64,000 nucleotides of DNA from BJ22 sp021298375 (GTDB lineage Bacteria; Planctomycetota; Planctomycetia; Pirellulales; Pirellulaceae), in contig JBKDOL010000006.1 of assembly GCA_046343015.1 (NCBI GenBank), positions 248,001-312,000 on the forward strand. Direction: 5' to 3'. Below the pieces are notes generated by a model. It was not told where the DNA came from, searched no databases, and saw nothing but the letters and a program-made list of their open reading frames with translations. Shown here one piece after another: positions 1 to 7,118 of this stretch (position 1 is the first letter of the stretch; the number at the start of each line of letters is the position of its first letter). The translations under genes were made by a program, and so were the position numbers.

Positions 1-445
1 TCCATGGTGTTCGCAAATCAGCTTCCGCGTTGACAAGGTGCAAAGGGCAAGAGGGGAGCGGGATCGCGCCCGCCGGCGTCCTCCCAAGCTCACAGCCAAA
101 ACCTGCCCAGCCTCGACTTATGTCATCAAAAACCAGGTTCTGGCTCTGGGGAATGTTCATCGCCCAATTCGGTCCCGAACCTGGCACTAAAATGAATGCT
201 CCAGTTTAATCGCTGAAGCTGAAACCGAAGAGGTGCTCCATTCGGGACAAGGGGCATCCGCGTTTCCGGGTTAAAGTTGGAGTCCCGCGCCTCTGAAAAG
301 GGATGTGAAACTCGCCGCAGCTGGTTGGCTGGAGCCGTCTGGATTGGCAAGCCGCGATCGTCGGGCTCAGATTCCATTTGCGCCTTGCCGAACCCTTGCG
401 GTTAACATGGGTCCGCAAAGTTTGTCCCAAATGCCGGTTCGCCCA
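1..445. other. Left-edge stretch without a supported gene
   Basis: No reading frame here has a convincing start, ribosome binding site or recognisable protein. Two plus-strand frames are open from the window edge to about 190 and 209, so the tail of an upstream gene cannot be excluded, but their translations look like shadow sequence rich in Arg and Pro. No RNA gene or repeat was recognised. Confidence 0.4.
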
Positions 446-889
446 ATGAAGAATATTCGCTTTTCTCGCCGGATGGCTCCGCTGGTCGGAGTTGCTGTTG
501 GGAGCCTGTGCGGGTTGCAAGCAGGCTTGCTGGCACAAATCCCCCTCGCCTGGTTTGGGATCAGCGGCGCTGCCCTTGGCGGTCTTGCGGGTGCGCTGAT
601 CATGCTGCTGGAACCGCGCTCGAGCGAATCGGAAAACGGCGATTTCTCCCGGCAGAACAGCCGCCCCAGTCTCACCCACTCCAGCGGCGTGGTCGGCCGG
701 TTTCTTGCGGTTGTCGGCTGCGGGCTGTGCTGGTTTCCGATCCTCGGCCTGATTTTGAATCTGGCCGGTTTGCTCGCAAATCAGCAGGCCGGTGATTGGG
801 CCAAGCGTGTTTCGCTGATGAGTTTGGTGATCAGCGCGGGGCTCTCCACACTTTTTGTCATTCTGTTTGCATTGGGTGTGATCAGCTGA
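446..889 (+). CDS. Small multi-pass membrane protein, unknown function
   Basis: This frame encodes about 147 residues beginning MKNIRFSRR. Hydrophobic stretches near residues 10-30 and 32-55, then after a polar Ser/Glu/Asn-rich linker at about 82-107 and 117-145, suggest four membrane segments. The C-terminal half, with Gly-rich helices around CWFPILGLILNLAGL, resembles small integral membrane proteins of the DUF4190 type, but I do not assign it. The frame is open upstream to 305, with in-frame ATGs at 407 and 431. I chose 446 because it places a positively charged N-terminus directly before the first helix. No start has a clear Shine-Dalgarno sequence. The gene stands alone upstream of a tRNA-Ser. 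Confidence 0.6.
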   Translation: MKNIRFSRRMAPLVGVAVGSLCGLQAGLLAQIPLAWFGISGAALGGLAGALIMLLEPRSSESENGDFSRQNSRPSLTHSSGVVGRFLAVVGCGLCWFPILGLILNLAGLLANQQAGDWAKRVSLMSLVISAGLSTLFVILFALGVIS

Positions 890-1183
890 ATCGACGAACG
901 AGACTGGCCTCGGATAGTCAGGCGTTCGAGGGATTAGCTTTCCGGGACGTTCCTGCAAATCGCCCCGCGATCCCGGGATGTTCCTCGTAGATTCCCCGGC
1001 CAGTGAAAAAAATTGACTCCCACTTTTTTGCGCGGTGCGGCGAGAGAGGGACGAGGTCCCTTTTCGCAGGGGGCTTGGCTGGATCATGCCCGGCGGACTG
1101 CTTTTGGATTTTGGCGGCAACTGGACTGCCTCGGCCCCGATCCGGCTTGAAAAATCGGCGGAATTCGCGACAATTCCCCGCAC

Positions 1184-1270
1184 GGATGGATGGCTGAGCG
1201 GTTTAAGGCACCGGTTTTGAAAACCGGCGAACTCGTAAGGGTTCCGGGGGTTCGAATCCCTCTCCATCCG
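1184..1270 (+). tRNA. tRNA-Ser (anticodon UGA)
   Basis: A complete class II tRNA is visible. The acceptor GGATGGA (1184-1190) pairs with TCCATCC (1263-1269), with discriminator G at 1270. The D-arm contains GGCTGAGCGGTTTAAGGC. The anticodon stem CCGGT/ACCGG encloses loop TTTGAAA, with TGA at 1218-1220. A long variable arm and the T-arm GGGGGTTCGAATCCCTC follow. CCA is not encoded. The length of 87 nt and the long variable arm fit tRNA-Ser reading UCA codons. Confidence 0.96.
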
Positions 1271-1672
1271 CTTGAAACATAGCGATAATCCCGCGGGAAC
1301 GGGTTGTTACTCTCCGGGCTCCTGCCAATGCAAATTTCTTGAGTCGCGGCGTTGCTGCACGACCGCACAGCGCCAGCATGGTGTCCCAGATGGTGTCCCA
1401 GCGGTCGCTGACTGCGCAGCGAGACTGCGGAATTTCTTCAGGCCAGTCAACTTGGGCGGACCACCGGCGGGCCATTCTCTTGATCCCGTTTCCAACCAAT
1501 CGAGTCCCCAAGTCGGCGATTGTTCCTCGGTCGTACAGCTGTCTCTCGGTCGTACAGATGTTTCTCGGTCGTATGGCTGTCTCTCGGTCGTACGGCGGCC
1601 TGCCTCGGAAAAGCGACGGGGCGAGTAGCCGGGTACACAATCGATTCCGCACTACGTTCGGCTCAAAAAGTT
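1271..1672. other. Spacer downstream of tRNA-Ser without a supported gene
   Basis: Open frames cross this stretch on both strands, but they run into the tRNA or into the tandem repeat at 1526-1600, and none has a recognisable product. A TGTCCCAGATGGTGTCCCAG direct repeat lies near 1381-1400. The 3' side of tRNA genes is a common integration site, but no integrase or att duplication of the tRNA end was seen. Confidence 0.4.
1526..1600. repeat. 19-bp tandem repeat, about four copies
   Basis: The unit ctcggtcgtacagctgtct starts at 1526, 1545, 1564 and 1583. The second and third copies carry two or three substitutions and the fourth is truncated. It lies between tRNA-Ser and a terminator hairpin and is one of many short tandem repeats in spacers of this window. 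Confidence 0.9.
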
Positions 1673-1704
1673 AAACGGGGAGGCCTCCACAGCCTCCCCG
1701 TTTT
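1673..1704. terminator. Strong stem-loop, probably a bidirectional terminator
   Basis: A perfect 12-bp stem (1673-1684 with 1692-1703, sequence aaacggggaggc) closes a 7-nt loop. It is followed by TTTTG on the plus strand and by TTTAACTTTTT on the minus strand. It lies 72 bp beyond the stop of the minus-strand ThuA gene and downstream of the tRNA, so it may serve both. Confidence 0.75.
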
Positions 1705-1775
1705 GTTTCGCTCCGACCTGAAGCCGCAGTTGCTCTACCCCAGCGCGGGGTTACGGCAACCGGCGACTCGCTCAG

Positions 1776-2750
1776 CTACTCCCGCGAGCCCTGCTTGCTA
1801 ATCCGCTCCTCGGCTCGCTTCCAATCGTAACTCTCGGGTTTGGGATAATCCTGGTTTTCCTGCAGCTCGACCAAATCAACTGGCTTGCCGCCGACCCCGT
1901 TAGCGGGGACTTCGCCGTGGCTGCTCCAGACGATAGCGTTGAGGACTACCCGCCGGAAATCGTCATTTCCCCAGTTCCAGTGGTCATGTCCCCCGGTGAA
2001 GCCGAAGCCCCGTCCGCCCGACTCGTTTTCGCTGGCCCAGGCGACATGTTGGGGCAAGCCCGCCTCTTTCCGCACATGCGGGTTGCCACTGTGCGGGCCG
2101 TCGGGACGGGACAACGTGCTGGCGGGTGGAATCGCTGTCAAAACGGGTGTCACGTCTTTCATCTCCGGTCGAAATCGCATGTGGTAGTACCACTCGTCCT
2201 CGATTTCGAAAGGCTTCACGCCCCGCGCGATCGGGTGGTCTGGAAGTTTTTCGAACTTCGCAACCCAATGCGGATTTACAGACCAGTCAGTCTCAAAGTA
2301 ACCACCAATCCATTTCAGGAATTTATCACCCGGCTCGCCCTTGGGAATTTCTACCGCGTAGTGGAGGCAAACAATCCCGACGCCCTTTTCGGCCAAGGCA
2401 TCGATTTCCTTCAAATGAGACATGACCGGATGACCGCCTCCCCCGTCACTGTACATCACCACGCAATCAGCCCCCTCAAAAGCCTTCGGGTCAGCCGGCC
2501 ATTCGTGTTTGTAAACTTTGACCTCAAAATTGGGCATCGCCTGTTCAAGGTGTTTCGCCAACAGCACACATCCGGCGTAATGCTCGTGGGCACCGTAACC
2601 GTGACTCGGCGGACCGGCCAAAAAAACCACCCGCTTCTTGGCAGCCGACTCCTGAGCGACGACGACATCAGGCCCGGCCACAAAACCGATCAAACAAGAA
2701 CCAAAAGCCCAAACGGCGGCAATCCATAACAAGCTTTGACGTTTCAACAC
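1776..2750 (-). CDS. Secreted ThuA-domain protein
   Basis: The 324-residue product has an N-terminal signal peptide (hydrophobic about residues 8-25, cleavage probably after VVAQ). A ThuA-like class I glutamine-amidotransferase fold follows, with AGPPSHGYGAHEHYAG near the start, a Gly-rich DGGGGHP turn, LHYAVE, and a late FTGGHDHWNW segment. ThuA was named from trehalose utilisation loci, but most planctomycete members are secreted proteins of unproven carbohydrate-related function. The start is GTG followed by TTG codons, with a GGGGG tract about 8 nt upstream. It is divergent from the UDP-glucuronate decarboxylase gene. The exact substrate cannot be told from sequence. Confidence 0.85.
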   Translation of the reverse strand: MLKRQSLLWIAAVWAFGSCLIGFVAGPDVVVAQESAAKKRVVFLAGPPSHGYGAHEHYAGCVLLAKHLEQAMPNFEVKVYKHEWPADPKAFEGADCVVMYSDGGGGHPVMSHLKEIDALAEKGVGIVCLHYAVEIPKGEPGDKFLKWIGGYFETDWSVNPHWVAKFEKLPDHPIARGVKPFEIEDEWYYHMRFRPEMKDVTPVLTAIPPASTLSRPDGPHSGNPHVRKEAGLPQHVAWASENESGGRGFGFTGGHDHWNWGNDDFRRVVLNAIVWSSHGEVPANGVGGKPVDLVELQENQDYPKPESYDWKRAEERISKQGSRE

Positions 2751-3011
2751 GGTCCAGCCCCCACTGAGTCAGGAATTATTTGGCAACTGCCGATGTCTCC
2801 AGCAGGCGCGCAGAATGAATCTCCGCACCTGTCCCCTGCAGCCAGCGACTGCCGGCATTATACTGGGTTTCCTGGTGGTTTGAGCCAAGCTGCGGGGCAA
2901 CTCTCGCCAAAGCAGCAGCCGGGCAAAAAGCGGAGCTGCTTCAGCCGGGCGTTTCTCTTTCAGTCCAAGCCAAGCTTCTTTCCGACAGAGATTGCAAAAA
3001 GGGGAGCCAGA

Positions 3012-3986
3012 GTGGGAACGATCAAGCGGATACTGGTAACGGGCGGCGCTGGCTTTTTGGGCTCGCACCTTTGCGAACGCCTGGTCGGCGAGGGCCACGA
3101 CGTGATCTGCGTCGACAATTTCTTTACCAGCCAAAAGGCCAACGTCTCCCACCTGCTGTCGAAGCCCAACTTCGAGCTGATTCGGCACGATATCGTCCAT
3201 CCACTGTTTCTCGAAGTCGACGAAATCTACAACCTCGCCTGTCCGGCTGCCCCGGGCCATTACCAGTACAACCCCATCAAGACGATGAAGACCAGCGTGA
3301 TCGGCTCGATCAATCTGCTGGGAATGGCCCGCCGCTGTAATGCCAAAATTTTTCAGGCCTCCACCAGCGAGGTCTATGGCGACCCGGAAGTTCATCCGCA
3401 ACCCGAATCTTACCGCGGCTGCGTCAATCCGATTGGCATCCGGGCCTGTTACGACGAAGGCAAGCGTGCGGCTGAAACCTTGTTCATGGATTACCACCGA
3501 ATGAACAAATTGCGGATTCGCATCTGCCGAATCTTCAACACCTACGGTCCCAGAATGCACCCCTTTGACGGCCGCGTGGTTTCCAATTTCATTCGCCAGG
3601 CGTTGAGCAACACCGACATCACCATTTACGGGGATGGCTCCCAAACCCGTTCTTTCTGCTACCGCGATGACCTTGTCGAAGGATTCATCCGCCTGATGAA
3701 CGCTCCGGACGAGGTGGTTTTCCCGGTCAACATGGGAAATCCAGGTGAATACACGATCAAGGAATTGGCCGAGATGATTATCGAGCTGACCGGGAGCAAG
3801 TCCAAGCTGGTATACAAGCCGCTGCCAGCGGACGACCCGACCCGGCGCCGACCAGACATCACACTTGCCAAAAAACACCTCAGCTGGGAACCGAAGATTC
3901 CACTCCGCGAGGGGCTGAGCAAAACGATCGCCTGGTTCAAGTCGATTGACCCGGAGCAATTCCGCCCGCCGACACCGAATTATTGA
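3012..3986 (+). CDS. uxs: UDP-glucuronate decarboxylase (UXS-type SDR)
   Basis: An extended short-chain dehydrogenase of 324 residues that converts UDP-glucuronate to UDP-xylose, a cytosolic step in making nucleotide sugars for surface polysaccharide. Seen directly: the NAD-binding motif TGGAGFLGSHL at about residues 10-20, the NLACPAAPGHYQ segment typical of UXS, the STSEVYGDP motif, the catalytic YDEGK Tyr-Lys pair, and the RIFNTYGPRM substrate loop. The frame is open upstream to 2736, but that extension has no family similarity. The GTG at 3012, preceded by AGGGGAG at about 8 nt, puts the Rossmann motif where the family has it. A standalone enzyme of normal family length. Confidence 0.92.
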   Translation: MGTIKRILVTGGAGFLGSHLCERLVGEGHDVICVDNFFTSQKANVSHLLSKPNFELIRHDIVHPLFLEVDEIYNLACPAAPGHYQYNPIKTMKTSVIGSINLLGMARRCNAKIFQASTSEVYGDPEVHPQPESYRGCVNPIGIRACYDEGKRAAETLFMDYHRMNKLRIRICRIFNTYGPRMHPFDGRVVSNFIRQALSNTDITIYGDGSQTRSFCYRDDLVEGFIRLMNAPDEVVFPVNMGNPGEYTIKELAEMIIELTGSKSKLVYKPLPADDPTRRRPDITLAKKHLSWEPKIPLREGLSKTIAWFKSIDPEQFRPPTPNY

Positions 3987-4052
3987 CAGTCCCCGCAGCC
4001 GACTCTGGCGCTTCACTCACAGCACCCCAATCACGCTTCCCCCCAGTTCGCC

Positions 4053-5201
4053 ATGCCCCCTGCGATCCATGACTTGGCGATTGTCGGTGTGGGCGGGATG
4101 GGCAGCGCCGCGTTTTGGGCTGCGGCCGAGCGCGGCCTGAATGTCCTCGCCTTGGAGCAATTCGGTCCGGCCCATGACCGAGGCAGTTCTCACGGACAGA
4201 CGCGAATCATTCGAGCGGCTTACTTCGAGCACCCCTCGTATGTCCCGATGGCGCAGCGATCGTTTCAGCTCTGGGACGAGATCTCGGCGCGGAGCCGCCG
4301 GCCGCTGCTTCGTCGTTGCGGACTGCTGCAAGCCGGTCCGCCCGACTCGGCTGTGATTGCCGGAGTTCGCGCCAGCGCCCAGCAATACGCTCTCGACGTG
4401 GAAGAGCTTTCGCCCGAGGAAATCGAGGCCCGTTGGCCAGTCTTCAAAATCGAACCCGGACAGGTTGGCTTGTTCGAATCAGGGGCAGGCTATCTCCGCG
4501 TCGAGTGGTGCTGCGCGGCGATGATCCGGCTCGCCATCGACAGGGGAGGGGAGTACCACGGCGACGCAGCGGTGCAAGACTGGCGAGTCGAAGCCGATGG
4601 GACAGTGCGACTGGAAACGGCAGCTGCAGAATTCCGTGCGCGGCAAGTCATCTTTGCGGGCGGACCTTGGTCTGCCAGCCTGCTGGCTGGGCTGAAACTG
4701 CCGCTCCAAGTGGTTCGCAAGCAGCAACACTGGGTTCAGGTCGATCGGGCCGACATCCATGACCGCGCCGGATTTTGCTGCTTTCTCTTCGACACGCCGG
4801 GCGGCTGTTTTTACGGTTTCCCCGCGATTGATCACCTGGGCATGAAATTCGCTGAGCACTCGGGCGGCTCCCCCGTGGCCGATCCCAGCCAACTCGACCG
4901 AGAACTTGACGCGAGTGATTGGAAACGGACCTCTGAATTCATCGAGCGGACTTTTCGGTTCGGGCGAACGCGGCTGACTCATCATAGCGCTTGCATGTAC
5001 ACGCGAACTCCTGACGAGCACTTCCTGATTGATTTACATCCGGAACACCCTCAGATCGCGTTTGTGGCCGGGTTGTCGGGGCACGGTTTCAAATTCGCCC
5101 CGGTCATCGGCCAGCAACTGGTCGACTTGCTCCAAGGCGCTTCGCACCCCAATTGCGAATTCCTCAGGCTCAAGCGAATCCGCGAGAGCTCGGATCGCTA
5201 G
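4053..5201 (+). CDS. solA: Monomeric sarcosine oxidase / N-methyltryptophan oxidase family FAD enzyme
   Basis: A 382-residue flavoprotein of the MSOX/SolA family, which oxidatively demethylates N-methyl amino acids to give the amine, formaldehyde and hydrogen peroxide. The FAD Rossmann motif is VGVGGMGSAA near residue 11. It is followed by the family-typical SSHGQTRIIRAAY and YVPMAQRS stretch. Cys314 in ACMYTRTPDEHF matches the cysteine that carries covalent FAD in this family. GLSGHGFKFAPVIG near the C-terminus completes the signature. It ends 57 bp before the convergent sthA gene. Substrate (sarcosine, N-methyltryptophan or another secondary amine) is not decidable by eye, so the symbol is a family label. 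No clear Shine-Dalgarno precedes the ATG. Confidence 0.86.
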   Translation: MPPAIHDLAIVGVGGMGSAAFWAAAERGLNVLALEQFGPAHDRGSSHGQTRIIRAAYFEHPSYVPMAQRSFQLWDEISARSRRPLLRRCGLLQAGPPDSAVIAGVRASAQQYALDVEELSPEEIEARWPVFKIEPGQVGLFESGAGYLRVEWCCAAMIRLAIDRGGEYHGDAAVQDWRVEADGTVRLETAAAEFRARQVIFAGGPWSASLLAGLKLPLQVVRKQQHWVQVDRADIHDRAGFCCFLFDTPGGCFYGFPAIDHLGMKFAEHSGGSPVADPSQLDRELDASDWKRTSEFIERTFRFGRTRLTHHSACMYTRTPDEHFLIDLHPEHPQIAFVAGLSGHGFKFAPVIGQQLVDLLQGASHPNCEFLRLKRIRESSDR

Positions 5202-5258
5202 GCTCGCACTCAGGCGCCCTGTTCGCGCCCACGGCTCGGACTGCTGGAACAACCGATT

Positions 5259-6641
5259 TTAAAACAGCCGGTTATAGCCATTGAGGGCCGCGACCCGATA
5301 AGCCTCGGCCATGGTCGGATAGTTGAATGTCGAATTCATGAAGTACTTGAGCGTATTGGCGGTCCCTTCCTGAGCCATGATCGCTTGCCCGATATGGATG
5401 ATCTCGCTGGCGTTGGCGCCAAAGCAATGGACGCCGAGAATTCGCAGCGACTCCCGATGGAAGAGAATCTTGAGAATTCCGACTGTCTGGCCGGAGATCT
5501 GCGCTCGGGCGATGCTCTTGAAATGGGCGATCCCGACTTCATAGGGAATTTTGGCTTCGGTCAGTTGCTTCTCGGTTTGGCCGATGCAGCTGATTTCCGG
5601 GCTGGTATAGATTCCGGCCGGGATCTCCTCGAGGTGATTTTCCGCGTCACCCAGTCCCAGCAAATGCCGGCCTGCGACTCTTCCTTGCGTGTAGGCGGCA
5701 CTCGCCAGGGAAGGTTGCCCCACCAAGTCCCCGACGGCGTAAACATGAGGCACCGCTGTTTGCCCGTGCTGATTGACGCTGAGATAGCCACGACTGTCGG
5801 CCTGAAGCCCGACTGCGGACAGATTCAGCTGGTCGGAATTACCCGTGCGACCTGCCGCCCAGAGCAACGCCTCACTGCGAATCGCCTTGCCGCTGTGCAG
5901 GTGCAGCACCACTCCATCACTTGTCCCCTCGATTCGCGAATAGGACTCGTTGTGGCGAATCACCACGCCACGTTCGCGCATGTGGTAGCTAAGCGCGTCG
6001 GTGATTTCGTCATCGAGAAAATCGAGGAGTGAAGAGCGACTGTTGATCAGGTTGATCTTGATGTCGAGGTTGCGAAACATCGAGGCGTATTCGCAACCAA
6101 CGACTCCGGCACCATAGATCGTCAACGTGTGGGGACGCTCGGAAAGGTTCAGAATCGTATCGCTGTCGAAAATTCTCGGGTGGCTGAAATCGACGTCCGC
6201 TGGCCGGTAGGGACGCGACCCTGTTGCCAACACCACCGCCGATGCCGCCACCCGCAACTCTTCGCCGATCTGCACGGTATGGGGATCGAGAAAGCGGGCG
6301 GGGCCATGAACGACTTCGACGTCGTTCCGCTCGTAAAACTTCTGCCGCAGGGAGACTTGACTTGAGATGATGGACTGGGCGCTCCGCCGCAGGTCAGAGA
6401 GACTGGCGCGGGAGACGGCGTCAGGGGATTTCAGCAGCGGATTGGCCGAAGCCTCGACGACCTGAAGAATCGCGGCCCGCAGGGCTTTACTGGGAATCGT
6501 TCCCCAGTGAGTGCAGCCTCCCCCAATCAGCCGGTAGCGCTCAACCACGAGGACTTTGCGACCGCCCTTGGCCAGTTGCATGGCGGCACCCTCGCCGCCT
6601 GGTCCGGAGCCGACGACAATCACATCGACTTGCTTGCTCAT
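5259..6641 (-). CDS. sthA: Soluble pyridine nucleotide transhydrogenase
   Basis: A 460-residue two-dinucleotide-binding flavoprotein. SthA transfers reducing equivalents between NADPH and NAD in the cytosol and balances redox cofactors. Features: VVGSGPGGEGAAMQLA FAD motif at residues 10-25, and GGGCTHWGTIPSKALR at about 41-56, which has only one cysteine. The missing second cysteine separates SthA from lipoamide dehydrogenase and glutathione reductase. YGAGVVGCEYA is the NAD(P)-binding motif, and the C-terminal dimerisation region reads FNYPTMAEAYRVAALNG. Length equals the family norm. It is monocistronic, convergent with the sarcosine-oxidase-like gene. Confidence 0.94.
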   Translation of the reverse strand: MSKQVDVIVVGSGPGGEGAAMQLAKGGRKVLVVERYRLIGGGCTHWGTIPSKALRAAILQVVEASANPLLKSPDAVSRASLSDLRRSAQSIISSQVSLRQKFYERNDVEVVHGPARFLDPHTVQIGEELRVAASAVVLATGSRPYRPADVDFSHPRIFDSDTILNLSERPHTLTIYGAGVVGCEYASMFRNLDIKINLINSRSSLLDFLDDEITDALSYHMRERGVVIRHNESYSRIEGTSDGVVLHLHSGKAIRSEALLWAAGRTGNSDQLNLSAVGLQADSRGYLSVNQHGQTAVPHVYAVGDLVGQPSLASAAYTQGRVAGRHLLGLGDAENHLEEIPAGIYTSPEISCIGQTEKQLTEAKIPYEVGIAHFKSIARAQISGQTVGILKILFHRESLRILGVHCFGANASEIIHIGQAIMAQEGTANTLKYFMNSTFNYPTMAEAYRVAALNGYNRLF

Positions 6642-7118
6642 TTAATCTCACCTCAACCACGGAGTGGAGAAAGGCCGCAAAAAACCGGCCTTTGCGACGA
6701 CCCAACAGACTGTCCAGTCACTATTGGGGCGAAAACCCGAGCGAACCGGAAACGAGCGAACTGCGAGTTCCGCTGCAGCCACCGGACGCCGCCCCACCCC
6801 GCCCGGCCAAAGAGGCCCAGCTACCAATCTCCAGAGAAACCGACCCAGCGAGCGGGGCTTAAAAAGTGCTGTCACCATGGCCCTCGGGCAACTGCGGAAG
6901 CTTCGGCTGAAACGCCGGCACTCTCGCGAAACTAGTTGGCAAAGTTGGGGTTAGACTGATTGTATCGACTGAGTAAAAACGGGGATACAGCACGCCTTTT
7001 TTGATTGCTTTGCGACCTTTGACAAATAGAATGGGAGTTATTCGTTCGCGGGTGTTTTCTCGTCGCGCGATCCCATCTCCTGATATTTCTTCAGTTTTCC
7101 CCTGACGGAGCATTCTCC
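6642..7118. other. Divergent spacer between sthA and the RTX protein gene
   Basis: About 480 bp without a supported gene. It should hold promoters for both divergent genes. A TTGACA at about 7019 is the best -35-like hexamer, but no convincing -10 element sits at the right distance. Overlapping frames here read as shadows. Confidence 0.4.

Noticed and set aside
206..1267. Long minus-strand frame of 353 residues with MERDSNPRNPYEFAGFQ at the start
   Set aside because: Its N-terminus is the translated antisense of the tRNA-Ser gene, a well-known artefact. The rest has biased composition without a domain.
1526..1600. CRISPR array
   Set aside because: Units are contiguous 19-bp repeats without spacers, and no cas genes are present. 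The same applies to the other tandem arrays in the window.
1203..1652. Minus-strand frame ending in a DGEGFEPPEPLRVRRF-type sequence near tRNA-Ser, possibly an integrase tail
   Set aside because: The ending is again antisense tRNA. The remaining part is dominated by the 19-bp repeat, and no tyrosine recombinase motif was seen.
2769..4016. 415-residue minus-strand frame opposite the UDP-glucuronate decarboxylase
   Set aside because: Complete shadow of the confident plus-strand gene; no independent motif, start site or codon pattern.
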